The notes under the pieces were generated by a model, which did no database searches, had not been told where the DNA came from, and was given only the letters and a program-made list of their open reading frames with translations. Both the position numbers and the translations under genes were made by a program. A stretch of 49,656 bases of DNA, from contig NZ_QPIJ01000032.1 in the NCBI RefSeq assembly GCF_003336665.1, forward strand, positions 1 to 49,656, written 5' to 3'. The stretch comes from Vreelandella rituensis (GTDB lineage Bacteria; Pseudomonadota; Gammaproteobacteria; Pseudomonadales; Halomonadaceae). Positions within the stretch are counted from its first letter, which is position 1. Every line of letters begins with the position of its first letter. Shown piece by piece: positions 1 through 7,804 of the stretch.

Positions 1-2
1 TT

Positions 3-257
3 GCTGCTAAGGCAAAACCGCGCAAGACCATTGCAAGACGACGTAAGAAGCACCTGGAGAGTGATCTTCCCCTGGTGGGCGAACGGCCATCAGGTAAAAA
101 ATCAGAACGCCGAGAGGACGGCCTGGCCAGTTTGGCAGCCTCCCACGTCTCGACGGTCGAGACGTCTGGAATAAGCCCCGAGACCTCGGGCAGTCTTCAT
201 TTGCCTCACGTTGAGGCAGCGCCGCTTTCTACAACAAAGGTCGACCCGTCAGGGTAG
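3..257 (+). CDS. C-terminal fragment of an unidentified protein, possibly ending in a TnpB-type tail
   Basis: The reading frame is open from the window edge to the TAG at 255-257, so the start is outside the window. The first ~40 visible residues are strongly basic (KPRKTIARRRKK, then SGKKSERRED) and look disordered. The last ~45 residues, from GLASLAASHVSTVETSG onward, are Ser/Thr/Glu-rich and resemble the variable tail that follows the zinc finger in IS200/IS605 TnpB proteins. The hairpin just after the stop also looks like a TnpB-type right end. No TnpB zinc finger or DRD motif is visible in what remains. I infer either the end of a degenerate TnpB gene or a host gene whose 3' end was replaced by such an element. 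The function of the upstream part is not recognisable. Confidence 0.5.
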   Translation, partial: AAKAKPRKTIARRRKKHLESDLPLVGERPSGKKSERREDGLASLAASHVSTVETSGISPETSGSLHLPHVEAAPLSTTKVDPSG

Positions 258-260
258 ACT

Positions 261-293
261 GGAAACCTCCTTGCTTTAGCTGGAGGTAGTTCA
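261..293 (+). repeat. Hairpin resembling an IS200/IS605 (TnpB-type) right end
   Basis: ACCTCC (265-270) pairs with GGAGGT (282-287) around a TTGCTTTAGCT loop, directly after the preceding stop codon. A short GC-rich stem with CTTTAG in the loop, followed by a TAGTTCA-like sequence, is the usual appearance of TnpB-element right ends and of the 3' end of their guide RNA scaffolds. Here it is an isolated end with no left end or transposase in view, so the identification is tentative. Confidence 0.4.
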
Positions 294-323
294 TAAGACG
301 CTAAGTAAGACAGGCGTTACTCG

Positions 324-358
324 AAACAGCCGGCATCTTGATGATGCCGGCTGTTTTT
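324..358 (+). terminator. Rho-independent terminator
   Basis: A perfect 14-bp stem (324-337 with 343-356) around the loop TTGAT ends in a short T run. It would terminate transcription arriving from the gene at the left edge and insulates sodA. Confidence 0.85.
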
Positions 359-478
359 GTATGCTTGAGTGGTTTTTGTTAGCGTAGTCGTCAAACAGCT
401 GCCATCCTGAGAAATGCATTGAAATGCTATCATCACCATGAGTAACTCTCTGCGTGATTAATCAAAGGAGGAGTAATT

Positions 479-1087
479 ATGCCGCATACACTTCCCGAAT
501 TACCCTACGCTTACGACGCGCTTGAACCGCACATTGATGCGATGACCATGGAAATTCACCATTCGCGCCATCACCAGACGTATGTCGACAAGCTCAATAC
601 CGCGCTTGAAGGCACTGGCCTGGAAAATGTAGCGGTGGAAGAGTTGATGGCGAACGTCGACCGCGTTCCAGAAAGCAAGCGCCAGGCGGTCATCAACAAT
701 GGCGGCGGCCATGTCAACCATTCCATGTTCTGGCAAATGATGTCTCCCCAGGGCGGCGGTGAGCCCAAGGGTGAGGTTGCCCAGGCGATCGACAATGAGT
801 TGGGTGGCTTTGACGCCTTTAAGGAAGAGTTCAAACAAGCCGCACTGGGCCGCTTCGGTAGTGGTTGGGCCTGGCTGAGCGTGACCCCGCAAGAGAAACT
901 GGTGGTGGAAAATACCCTAAACCAGGACACTCCCTTGATGCATGGCAATACGCCGATTCTGGGTCTGGATGTGTGGGAGCACGCCTACTACCTCAAGTAC
1001 CAGAACAAGCGCCCCGATTACGTGGAAGCTTTTTTCAATGTGATCAACTGGGATGATGTCGAGCGTCGTTATCAGCAAGCTCCCTGA
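479..1087 (+). CDS. sodA: Superoxide dismutase [Mn]
   Basis: This cytoplasmic enzyme converts superoxide to hydrogen peroxide and oxygen. The 202 residues are normal for the Fe/Mn SOD family. The four metal ligands are visible as His27 (EIHHSRHH), His81 (GGGHVNH), and Asp164 and His168 (DVWEHAYY). The GGGHxNH stretch and Gln149 in the NQDTPLM motif are the pattern of the manganese form; the iron form carries its active-site Gln at the earlier position. The start is set by a strong Shine-Dalgarno sequence, AAAGGAGG, at 465-472. The gene stands alone between two intrinsic terminators, so it is probably monocistronic. Metal preference is read from sequence only; some family members accept both metals. 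Confidence 0.95.
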   Translation: MPHTLPELPYAYDALEPHIDAMTMEIHHSRHHQTYVDKLNTALEGTGLENVAVEELMANVDRVPESKRQAVINNGGGHVNHSMFWQMMSPQGGGEPKGEVAQAIDNELGGFDAFKEEFKQAALGRFGSGWAWLSVTPQEKLVVENTLNQDTPLMHGNTPILGLDVWEHAYYLKYQNKRPDYVEAFFNVINWDDVERRYQQAP

Positions 1088-1112
1088 TAACCCCCCTCGC
1101 TTGATTGCTGAT

Positions 1113-1146
1113 AAAAGCCACGTCTTTACAGGGCGTGGCTTTTTTA
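1113..1146 (+). terminator. Rho-independent terminator of sodA
   Basis: AAAAGCCACG (1113-1122) pairs with CGTGGCTTTT (1134-1143), followed by further Ts. It lies 26 bases after the sodA stop codon. Confidence 0.9.
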
Positions 1147-1211
1147 TGCGTGCGCCAGGCATGATGTGCAGCATCTGACTGGCGCTGTTCCCGAAGGTGG
1201 ACTGGAGTTAA

Positions 1212-1226
1212 TGATAAGTATTGTCA
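1212..1226. promoter_or_regulatory. Putative Fur box before the TonB operon
   Basis: TGATAAGTATTGTCA matches the 7-1-7 Fur consensus (TGATAAT, one base, ATTATCA) at 12 of 14 positions and sits within the wider dyad AATGA...TCATT (1210-1228). It lies 150 bases before the first gene of a TonB-ExbBD operon, the expected setting for Fur repression by iron. No promoter elements were assigned with confidence. Confidence 0.6.
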
Positions 1227-1265
1227 TTTGTTGTTTTGTTGTTACTCTACCCGCTTGCTAGAAAT

Positions 1266-1280
1266 GAATGCCAATCATTC
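1266..1280. promoter_or_regulatory. Second, weaker Fur-like dyad
   Basis: GAATG-ccaat-CATTC is a perfect interrupted inverted repeat. Its AATGccAATCATT core resembles the hexamer-type Fur box (11 of 13 bases). It lies between the stronger Fur box and the TonB operon, where tandem Fur sites are common. It could also be chance in a locally AT-rich stretch. Confidence 0.35.
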
Positions 1281-1376
1281 CTGTTTTCCTTTTGATGGAA
1301 ATGTCTCAGCCCTGAGATTGATAATCTGGGGTGTGGCCCGGGTTATTAATGTGGCTTATTAACATGGGTTATTGAT

Positions 1377-2177
1377 ATGCGCTTTTGGAGAAATTCCTCG
1401 CGGGCCAGGCGGTTGCTGCCTTTCTGTGGAGTGTTATTAGGCATGCTGTGGGTATTGCCGTTAGCCGCGCAAGAAGAATCAATCACCGGTGAAGCGTTGG
1501 ATGCCCAGCAAACTCAAGCCGCTCTGCAAGTACGTATTGATGCGGCCGATGAGACCACGCGTGAAATGCTTGAGGAACTTCGTCGCCTTGAAAATGATAC
1601 GCAGCAACTGGAGCGGCAAAATTCCCAGCTGGCGGCTCGGTTGGTAGCGCAGGCACAACGCCAGCAGCAGCGTGAAACGGCGCTTTCCACTCTGGAGCAA
1701 ACGCGTCAGGCACTGCCGGGGTTCGAACGTGATATCGCCGCCCAGTTGGAACGTTGGGTGGAACAGGATCTACCCTTCTTGCAGGATCAGCGTCTTGCGC
1801 GTGCGGCGAGTTTACAGCCGGACGACGCAGCAACCTTTTCAAGTGTCGAGCGCATCGAACGCTTGCTTGAAGCATGGCGAACCGAACTCGAGTATGGCCG
1901 TGAAGTGGACGCCTGGCGTGGGCGGCTTGTTAGTGAAGAAGGCGACGCGCGGGAGGTGGACTACCTGAGAATCGGCCGGGTGGGATTGTATTATCTTACC
2001 CCGAGCGGCCGTCAAGGTGGCGTGTGGCAGGCCGAATCCGGCCGTTGGGAGGCGCTGAGCGACGCACAGCGTAGTCAGGTACGCCAAGGGTTGCGGCTGG
2101 CACGCGATCAACGTGCGCCTGAGCTTCTGACGCTGCCGATCTCTCAGCCCCTGACTGCCTCGGAGGCTTCCACATGA
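1377..2177 (+). CDS. DUF3450 family periplasmic coiled-coil protein of the TonB2 operon
   Basis: A 266-residue protein with an N-terminal signal sequence (hydrophobic stretch roughly residues 14-31, ending LPLAAQ). A long Gln/Glu/Arg-rich coiled coil follows at about 38-115. The C-terminal half contains the LRIGRVGLYYLTPSGRQGGVW segment typical of DUF3450. In marine gammaproteobacteria DUF3450 proteins are encoded just upstream of TtpC-ExbB2-ExbD2-TonB2, exactly as here. Their precise job is not established; a periplasmic accessory role in energising outer-membrane transport is inferred from context. The stop overlaps the next start by 4 bases (ATGA), indicating translational coupling. No strong Shine-Dalgarno precedes the chosen ATG. 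Confidence 0.8.
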   Translation: MRFWRNSSRARRLLPFCGVLLGMLWVLPLAAQEESITGEALDAQQTQAALQVRIDAADETTREMLEELRRLENDTQQLERQNSQLAARLVAQAQRQQQRETALSTLEQTRQALPGFERDIAAQLERWVEQDLPFLQDQRLARAASLQPDDAATFSSVERIERLLEAWRTELEYGREVDAWRGRLVSEEGDAREVDYLRIGRVGLYYLTPSGRQGGVWQAESGRWEALSDAQRSQVRQGLRLARDQRAPELLTLPISQPLTASEAST

Positions 2178-3547
2178 CGATTGGACAACGCCTGAAAGCA
2201 TTGACCCTCGCCACCTTGATCATGCTGACAGTGAGCACCGTTCAGGCCGACTCGTTAACCACCTTGCATGAAGCTCGAGAAGCCGCACAAGCCCGGGATG
2301 ACGCTCGCTTGAGTACGCTGCTGGAAGATCGAGACGCCTTGCAAGCCGCCCTGGACGATGCCCGGGAAGCACATCGACAAGCTCTCCAGAAACAGCAAGC
2401 CCTGGCGGCTCAACAAGCGCAACAACAGGCGCTGGAACAGGAGTTGGACGCCCTCCAGCAAGAAGAGCAAGGGGCGGATTTCGATCGTATTCTGTCCGTC
2501 CTGTCCCAGCACAGTTCCGAGCTTCGCGATGACCTGAACGATAGCTGGATCACGCTCGACGAAACTTCCTTGCCTCCACGGCTGGATGAAAACGAGGTGC
2601 TGGAAAGTCGGCACATCGAGCAAGTGATCGACAGTCTGATGGCGTTGACTGCGGAAACCGCCAGGGTGGTGCGCCTTGAGGCCGAGGTAGCGGATGCCGA
2701 CGGGGTGATCTCGCAACGAGAGATCATCCGGTTGGGTGACTTTGCCGCTTTCACCGAAGGCGACTTGTTGCAGCGGGGCAAGGGGGAGGGAACACTCTCC
2801 GTAGTGCTTCGCACGCCACCGGAAGTGGCTGAAACCTTGGCTGCCTTTCATGCCGGTGAGAGCCGCACTCTGGCAATCGACCCTACCCAGGGCCAAGTGA
2901 TAGCGGCCATGGCCCAACAGCCGAGTTTGCTGGAGCGGTTTCATCAAGGTGGGGCAGTCGGTTATGTGGTCGTGACGCTAGGCGTCTTCGGGTTGTTGGT
3001 GGCCTTGTCTCAGTACGCTTACCTTATCGGCGTCACTCTCAAGGTGCGCCGTCAACGCCGGCAGCTGGATGCACTGAGCGATAACAATCCACTCGGGCGC
3101 GTCCTGTTGCGCTTTCGAGCCATGGACAGTCGTCAGGCGCCCGAGGCACTCGAGGCTCGCCTGGATGAAGCTGTGCTGGCAGAACTGCCGCGCCTGGAGC
3201 GGGGTCAGCCCATCGTCAAGCTGCTAGCGGCCGTGGCGCCGCTGTTGGGGCTGTTAGGCACGGTCACCGGCATGATCGTCACCTTTCAGGCGATCACCGT
3301 GTTCGGTACCGGGGATCCGCAAATGATGGCGGGCGGTATCAGTCAGGCCTTGGTGACGACCGTGCTGGGCCTGGTGACCGCAGTGCCCTTGTTGTTCGCC
3401 CAGACGGCGCTTTCCGGGCGTAGCCGGTATCTGTCCAATGTGGTGGAAGGCCAGGCCAGTGCCACGCTAGCCGAGCATTTGGAGGCGCGTTTGCCACACC
3501 AACCTCGAACGGTGAACGAAAATGCAAAAGTTAACGCAATGGCTTGA
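2174..3547 (+). CDS. TtpC-like MotA/TolQ/ExbB-family protein with periplasmic coiled coil
   Basis: The 457 residues fit TtpC of the Vibrio TonB2 system: a signal sequence (about 1-25, ending TVQA), then a long periplasmic coiled coil (about 30-100) and a helical domain. A first membrane helix follows near 262-285 (VGYVVVTLGVFGLLVALSQYAYLIG). The C-terminal MotA/TolQ/ExbB proton-channel module begins near 340 and contains LGLLGTVTGMIVTFQ and a last helix near 410-430. TtpC is required with ExbB2, ExbD2 and TonB2 for transport in Vibrio. The N-terminal extension separates it from plain ExbB. It overlaps DUF3450 by 4 bases and runs 26 bases into the next gene, so the five genes form one tightly coupled operon. 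Confidence 0.85.
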   Translation: MTIGQRLKALTLATLIMLTVSTVQADSLTTLHEAREAAQARDDARLSTLLEDRDALQAALDDAREAHRQALQKQQALAAQQAQQQALEQELDALQQEEQGADFDRILSVLSQHSSELRDDLNDSWITLDETSLPPRLDENEVLESRHIEQVIDSLMALTAETARVVRLEAEVADADGVISQREIIRLGDFAAFTEGDLLQRGKGEGTLSVVLRTPPEVAETLAAFHAGESRTLAIDPTQGQVIAAMAQQPSLLERFHQGGAVGYVVVTLGVFGLLVALSQYAYLIGVTLKVRRQRRQLDALSDNNPLGRVLLRFRAMDSRQAPEALEARLDEAVLAELPRLERGQPIVKLLAAVAPLLGLLGTVTGMIVTFQAITVFGTGDPQMMAGGISQALVTTVLGLVTAVPLLFAQTALSGRSRYLSNVVEGQASATLAEHLEARLPHQPRTVNENAKVNAMA

Positions 3548-4064
3548 GCCGCTGGAACGTTTGCTAGATGCCGGAGGCTGGGTATTGGTGGTGTTGGCGG
3601 TGGTCGCGGTGGTGTTGTTTGCCATGGCGTTCGAGCGCTGGTGGTACTACCGCGTGACCTGGCGCCTGGCGCGTCGCTCCCTGCTCAAGCGCTGGACGGC
3701 ACGTGAGGAGCACCGTAGCTGGAGCGCCGGGATACTTCGCCAGGTATGGGCCGATGAATTGATCATGCGCTTGCGTCGCCCCTTGCCATGGCTGAAGTTA
3801 TTGGTCGCCCTGTGCCCGTTGTTGGGTCTGTTGGGGACGGTCACCGGCATGATCGTGGTGTTCGATAGTCTGGCGCTGAGCGATACCCATCAGGCTCGGG
3901 CCATGGCCGACGGCGTGGCGCGGGCAACCTTGCCTACCCTGACCGGAATGGCCGTGGCCGTGGTGGGGTTGCTGTTCATCAGCCGATTGGAACATGTCAT
4001 CCGGCGAGAGGATCAACGCCTTCACGACCGCTTGGCACGCGCTGTGGAGGATGCTCATGCGTAA
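3522..4064 (+). CDS. exbB: ExbB-type proton channel subunit (TonB2 system)
   Basis: A short (180-residue) MotA/TolQ/ExbB-family inner-membrane protein with three hydrophobic segments: about 18-38, 90-112 with LLGLLGTVTGMIVVF, and 135-155 with TLPTLTGMAVAVVGLLF. The conserved motif of the second helix and the Thr-rich third helix that line the proton path are present. It should pair with the ExbD encoded next and use the proton gradient to energise TonB. The start lies within the 3' end of the TtpC-like gene (26-base overlap) and the stop lies inside the start of exbD. Small ExbB2 proteins of this length are usual in TonB2 operons. Confidence 0.87.
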   Translation: MQKLTQWLEPLERLLDAGGWVLVVLAVVAVVLFAMAFERWWYYRVTWRLARRSLLKRWTAREEHRSWSAGILRQVWADELIMRLRRPLPWLKLLVALCPLLGLLGTVTGMIVVFDSLALSDTHQARAMADGVARATLPTLTGMAVAVVGLLFISRLEHVIRREDQRLHDRLARAVEDAHA

Positions 4065-4464
4065 ACGTCGCACGAGTGTGAACAATGACGAAAGCAATGA
4101 AATCAACCTGACACCCATGCTGGATGTGGTGTTCATCATGCTGATATTTTTCATCGTCACCACTAGCTTCATCAAGGAAAGCGGTATCGATATTCAGCGT
4201 CCCGAGTCCAGTGCCGCCACGCCTCGCCCGGATGCTCAGGTATTGGTGGCGATTACCCCGGAAGGAGCGGTCTGGGTGGATGGGCAGCCGATAGACATGC
4301 ACCGGCTGGGCGGAGCGGTTGCCGAGCTGGTCAGCGACGATGGCTCAGTGGTGATACAGGCGGATCGTGATGCCACCACAGGAATGTTGATTGAAGTAAT
4401 GGATCGGCTGCGTGAGGCAGGCGTCGACCAGATTGCCGTCGCGGCTAGCCGGAGCGCCTCATGA
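4057..4464 (+). CDS. exbD: ExbD-type biopolymer transport protein (TonB2 system)
   Basis: A 135-residue single-span inner-membrane protein of the ExbD/TolR family. The conserved NLTPMLDVVF motif holds the essential membrane aspartate (Asp23), followed by a hydrophobic helix and a periplasmic domain with EGAVWVDGQPI. I chose the ATG at 4057 because GGAGG at 4046-4050 lies 6 bases before it. A longer frame opening at 3994 would overlap exbB extensively, and 4051 is a possible alternative start. The stop overlaps the tonB start by 4 bases. Confidence 0.9.
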   Translation: MRKRRTSVNNDESNEINLTPMLDVVFIMLIFFIVTTSFIKESGIDIQRPESSAATPRPDAQVLVAITPEGAVWVDGQPIDMHRLGGAVAELVSDDGSVVIQADRDATTGMLIEVMDRLREAGVDQIAVAASRSAS

Positions 4465-5273
4465 CGCGGGTGCTTTTTTCGTTGCTGGGTGGAGCAGGCT
4501 TGGCACTGGTGCTGTTCTGGTTGCTGGCGCTACTGGTGTCGCCTCCAGAAAAACCGCTCGAAGAACCGGAAGTTCCGATGAGCATGACAATGGTGGAAGC
4601 GCCCGAGGCAGTGGAGGAGGTGACGCAGGAGACCGCCGAACCGGTTGCCCAGCCTCAGACTCTGCAGGAAACGGCGCCGCCATCTCCAGCACCTGAACCC
4701 TTACCCGAGATCGACAGCTCCATCACCATGCCGGAACCTGAGCTGCCACCGGAGGAGATGGTGCTTGCTGAACTGGATAGCAGCTTGCCCGAGCTATCCG
4801 AAATAGAACCCCAGCCTGAACCGGCGCCTGAGCCTCGGCTGGAACCCCAGCCTGAGCCTGAACCCGTGCCTCGGCCGGAACCCGAGCCCACGCCTAAACC
4901 CGCGCCGGCAGCCCAATCGCAGCCGGTAGAGGCCTCAACAAGCCCAATAGCCGCTTCAAACGAGGCGGAAAGCACCTGGATAGCCCAAACAGCCAGTCAG
5001 GAACCTGTGGAGGTGGGCTCGCCTACCCCTTTGAACCAGGTCCCGCCGGAGTATCCTTCCCGTGCGCAACGCCGGGGCCTGGAGGGCCATGTGGAACTTG
5101 AGTTCCTGATTCGCCGGGACGGCAGTGTCGAGCCATCGTCCATTAAAGTGGTGGGTGCCCAGCCGCGCAAGGTCTTCGACCAGGCAGCGCGCAAGGCGGT
5201 AGCGTCCTGGCAGTTCGAAGTCGCTTCCCAGGTGCGTCGGGCGCGCCAGCGTGTCGAATTCCAGCTGAGGTGA
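4461..5273 (+). CDS. tonB: TonB energy transducer
   Basis: TonB carries energy from ExbBD to outer-membrane receptors for siderophores and similar ligands. The 270 residues begin with an uncleaved membrane anchor (about 5-28, LLGGAGLALVLFWLLALLV). A long periplasmic spacer rich in Pro-Glu and Pro-Lys (about 30-165, with PEPEPVPRPEPEPTPKP) follows, then a C-terminal TonB domain. That domain starts at PPEYPSRAQRRGLEGHVELEF, which carries the YP and GxV signatures, and ends in a WQFEV...VEFQLR strand. It is the last gene of the operon. In many TonB2 loci a TPR protein follows; here xthA converges only 25 bases downstream. Confidence 0.93.
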   Translation: MTRVLFSLLGGAGLALVLFWLLALLVSPPEKPLEEPEVPMSMTMVEAPEAVEEVTQETAEPVAQPQTLQETAPPSPAPEPLPEIDSSITMPEPELPPEEMVLAELDSSLPELSEIEPQPEPAPEPRLEPQPEPEPVPRPEPEPTPKPAPAAQSQPVEASTSPIAASNEAESTWIAQTASQEPVEVGSPTPLNQVPPEYPSRAQRRGLEGHVELEFLIRRDGSVEPSSIKVVGAQPRKVFDQAARKAVASWQFEVASQVRRARQRVEFQLR

Positions 5274-5298
5274 GAACATGAGAAGGTGGTGGCAAAGA

Positions 5299-6126
5299 TT
5301 ATTCGTTTAGCGAAAGTGCCAGCTCAGTCCATACCGGGGCATGATCCGAAGGCTTTTCCATGGCACGCAGCTCATAATCGATCCCGGCATCGCTGACACA
5401 TTCCGCCAAGGGCTGCGTCACCAGAATATAATCGATCCGCAGGCCGCGCTTGGGGTCACGCTCGAAGGCTCGGGAGCGATAGTTGAACCAGCTGAAGCGG
5501 TCGTCTACCTTGGGATAACAGACACGGTAGCTATCCACCAGGCCCCAGTCCTTGAGCGTTTGTAGCCATTCACGCTCGATGGGTTGAAAGCTGGTCTTGC
5601 CTTCGCGCAGCCAGCGCTTGCGATTAGCTTCCCCGATACCGATGTCGATATCCTCCGGCGAGACATTGAAGTCTCCCATCACCGCCAAGCGCTCATCAGG
5701 TGCGTGTTGCTGGGTAAGCAAGCGTGCAAGCTGTGCGTAAAAATGCTGCTTGTTGGGAAACTTGGTGGGGTGGTCGACATTTTCCCCTTGGGGGAAATAG
5801 CCATTCCATACGGTCAGCGCCTGGCCATCATCACAACGCAGACGCACACCGATCATGCGGCGCTGGGCGCCGTCCTGGTCATCGGGAAAGCCGTGAAACA
5901 CTTGCTCGGGTTCCTGGCGACACAGGATAGCCACCCCGTAATGGCCTTTTTGGCCATGGAAGAAGACGTGGTAACCCATCGCCTCCAGCGTTTCGTGGGG
6001 AAACTCACTGTCCTGCACCTTGGTTTCCTGCAGGCCGATCACGTCCGGCTGGTGCTGGTCGATCACCGCTTGCAACTGGTGAAACCTGGCGCGCAAGCCG
6101 TTGATGTTGAATGACACCAGACGCAT
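5299..6126 (-). CDS. xthA: Exodeoxyribonuclease III
   Basis: The main AP endonuclease and 3'-5' exonuclease of base-excision repair. The 275-residue endonuclease/exonuclease/phosphatase fold shows the family motifs in order: [18 protein letters not shown] (metal-binding Glu), [37 protein letters not shown] and the C-terminal SDHAPVW catalytic Asp-His. The length is normal. Its ATG shares one base with the stop of the small gene upstream (TGATG), suggesting coupled translation. It converges with tonB, with only 25 bases between them and no clear terminator. Confidence 0.95.
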   Translation of the reverse strand: MRLVSFNINGLRARFHQLQAVIDQHQPDVIGLQETKVQDSEFPHETLEAMGYHVFFHGQKGHYGVAILCRQEPEQVFHGFPDDQDGAQRRMIGVRLRCDDGQALTVWNGYFPQGENVDHPTKFPNKQHFYAQLARLLTQQHAPDERLAVMGDFNVSPEDIDIGIGEANRKRWLREGKTSFQPIEREWLQTLKDWGLVDSYRVCYPKVDDRFSWFNYRSRAFERDPKRGLRIDYILVTQPLAECVSDAGIDYELRAMEKPSDHAPVWTELALSLNE

Positions 6127-6380
6127 CAGTCATTATCTCCCTTGTCGTGTGAAGACTGAGCGTCGCCTGAGGGGTGAATGCTGATCGACTGGCCGGATTG
6201 CTGACGCTCCTGCTTGCGCACCGCTTGCAGTTTGCGCTGCTGCTGTTTCTTGGCGACAAACCGCCGAGAAGGGGTCACTTGATCGGGGTTGTCGTGGCGC
6301 CACTTCTTGTAATCCTTGCGCCGTCCGGTACGAATGGTCACCTTGTCGGCGATTGAACGGGTCTTTTTCTTACGCGTCAT
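6126..6380 (-). CDS. Small, highly basic hypothetical protein
   Basis: I do not recognise a named family. The 84 residues are rich in Lys, Arg and Gln (starting [14 protein letters not shown], with [15 protein letters not shown] and [14 protein letters not shown]) and then turn into a hydrophilic Ser/Asp/His tail. The composition suggests nucleic-acid or ribosome contact, but that is only inference. The start at 6380 is chosen because AAAGGAG lies just upstream on the minus strand; a longer frame to 6506 lacks this support. It overlaps the xthA start by one base and is divergent from rhlB, sharing a ~145-base promoter region. Confidence 0.7.
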   Translation of the reverse strand: MTRKKKTRSIADKVTIRTGRRKDYKKWRHDNPDQVTPSRRFVAKKQQQRKLQAVRKQERQQSGQSISIHPSGDAQSSHDKGDND

Positions 6381-6524
6381 GTCGCGCTCCTTTCCGAATA
6401 TGGTGCTTATACTAACAGTCCTGTCGGCTCCTTCGACAGCTGAACGCGCCCTTGGCGCCAAGGGCTGGTACAATAACTTTTTCTTGAAGCCCAACATCCA
6501 CTGCAACGGATAGATAAATAGCCT

Positions 6525-7799
6525 ATGAGCGAGTCGGAACAGACCACAGCATCGGCCCAGAATCGCAAGCCCAAGCGCCGCCGGCGGAAACCGCGTCGCC
6601 GCCAGTCAAACTGGGATCTCCGGCAGTTCCAGGTGCCGGCCGTGGCCGGCAAGTGGCGCTTTCATGACTTTGATCTGCCACTGCCCCTGATGCGTGCCAT
6701 TCATGCCCAGGGCTTTGAGTATTGTACGCCGATACAAGCGGAAGCCCTGCGTCAGACCCTCCTGGGTGGCGATATCGTGGGCAAGGCGCAGACAGGTACC
6801 GGCAAGACGGCTGCTTTTCTGATTTCCCTGATGGCCTATTTCCTGGAAGAGCCGGCACCCGAGGGCCAGAAACCCGGCGCTCCGCGCGCCTTGATCATTG
6901 CACCGACGCGAGAGCTGGCGCTGCAGATCGAAAAGGATGCCAAGGCGTTGGCCCGCTTCACCTCGCTGAGCGTATCAAGCGTCGTGGGTGGCATGGATTA
7001 TCAGAAACAACGCGACGGGCTGGGCAAGAAAGTCGATATTCTGGTGGCGACACCGGGGCGCTTGCTGGACTTTCACCAGAAGCGAGACATCGACCTTTCC
7101 GAGCTGGAAGTGCTGGTGCTGGATGAGGCCGATCGAATGTTGTCGATGGGCTTCATTCCTGATGTCAAACGTATTATCCGCTATACACCCAAGAAGGAAG
7201 AGCGCCAGACGTTCTTGTTTTCCGCCACTTTCACCGACGATATTCTCGAGCTGGCCAGCCAGTGGACGCAGAATCCTGCGCATGTCGAGATTGAGAATAC
7301 GGTAGAAAATCAGGCGGACATCGACCAGCGTGTCTATCTGGTGTCGGATGACGACAAGCAACGCCTGTTGATCAATCTTCTTGAACAGGAAAACTTCGAG
7401 CGGGTCATGGTGTTCGGTAACCGGCGCGACCTGGTACGCAAGCTTGACGAGGCCCTGAAAAAAGCCGGGATCAATGCAGCGATGCTTTCCGGCGATGTGC
7501 CGCAGAATCAGCGCATCAAGACCCTGGAAAGTTTCCGTGAAGGCGAACTCCAAGTGCTGGTGGCAACGGATGTAGCCGGGCGTGGCATTCACATCGAAGA
7601 TGTCAGCCATGTGATCAACTACACCTTGCCGGAAGATCCGGAAGATTACGTCCATCGTATCGGGCGTACCGGACGCGCCGGCGCTAAGGGTGTCTCGATC
7701 AGCTTCGTCGGCGAAGAAGATGCGTTTTCGTTACCCGAAATCGAACGTTATCTGAATGCCAAGTTGCCTTGTGAACATCCGCCGGAAGGGCTCTTGTAA
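6525..7799 (+). CDS. rhlB: DEAD-box ATP-dependent RNA helicase, RhlB-type
   Basis: The 424-residue protein has an Arg/Lys-rich N-terminal tail (residues 14-27). A complete DEAD-box core follows: Q motif near 60-72, Walker A AQTGTGKT (88-95), PTRELA, TPGR, DEAD (200-203), SAT, and in the second RecA domain [11 protein letters not shown] and HRIGRTGR. Family members unwind structured RNA; RhlB itself works with the degradosome in mRNA turnover. Assignment to RhlB rather than another DEAD-box protein rests on size and overall similarity as I recall them. The stop lies 5 bases before the dinG start, suggesting co-transcription. Confidence 0.88.
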   Translation: MSESEQTTASAQNRKPKRRRRKPRRRQSNWDLRQFQVPAVAGKWRFHDFDLPLPLMRAIHAQGFEYCTPIQAEALRQTLLGGDIVGKAQTGTGKTAAFLISLMAYFLEEPAPEGQKPGAPRALIIAPTRELALQIEKDAKALARFTSLSVSSVVGGMDYQKQRDGLGKKVDILVATPGRLLDFHQKRDIDLSELEVLVLDEADRMLSMGFIPDVKRIIRYTPKKEERQTFLFSATFTDDILELASQWTQNPAHVEIENTVENQADIDQRVYLVSDDDKQRLLINLLEQENFERVMVFGNRRDLVRKLDEALKKAGINAAMLSGDVPQNQRIKTLESFREGELQVLVATDVAGRGIHIEDVSHVINYTLPEDPEDYVHRIGRTGRAGAKGVSISFVGEEDAFSLPEIERYLNAKLPCEHPPEGLL

Positions 7800-7804
7800 G
7801 CCAC

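Noticed and set aside
4800..4920. Repeated CCTGAGCC/CCTGAACC units as a DNA repeat or CRISPR
   Set aside because: They encode the Pro-Glu spacer of TonB; unit length is irregular and in frame.
5278..5310. 10-codon ORF ([10 protein letters not shown]) directly after tonB
   Set aside because: Too short to call a gene; mentioned only as a possible remnant of a TPR gene.
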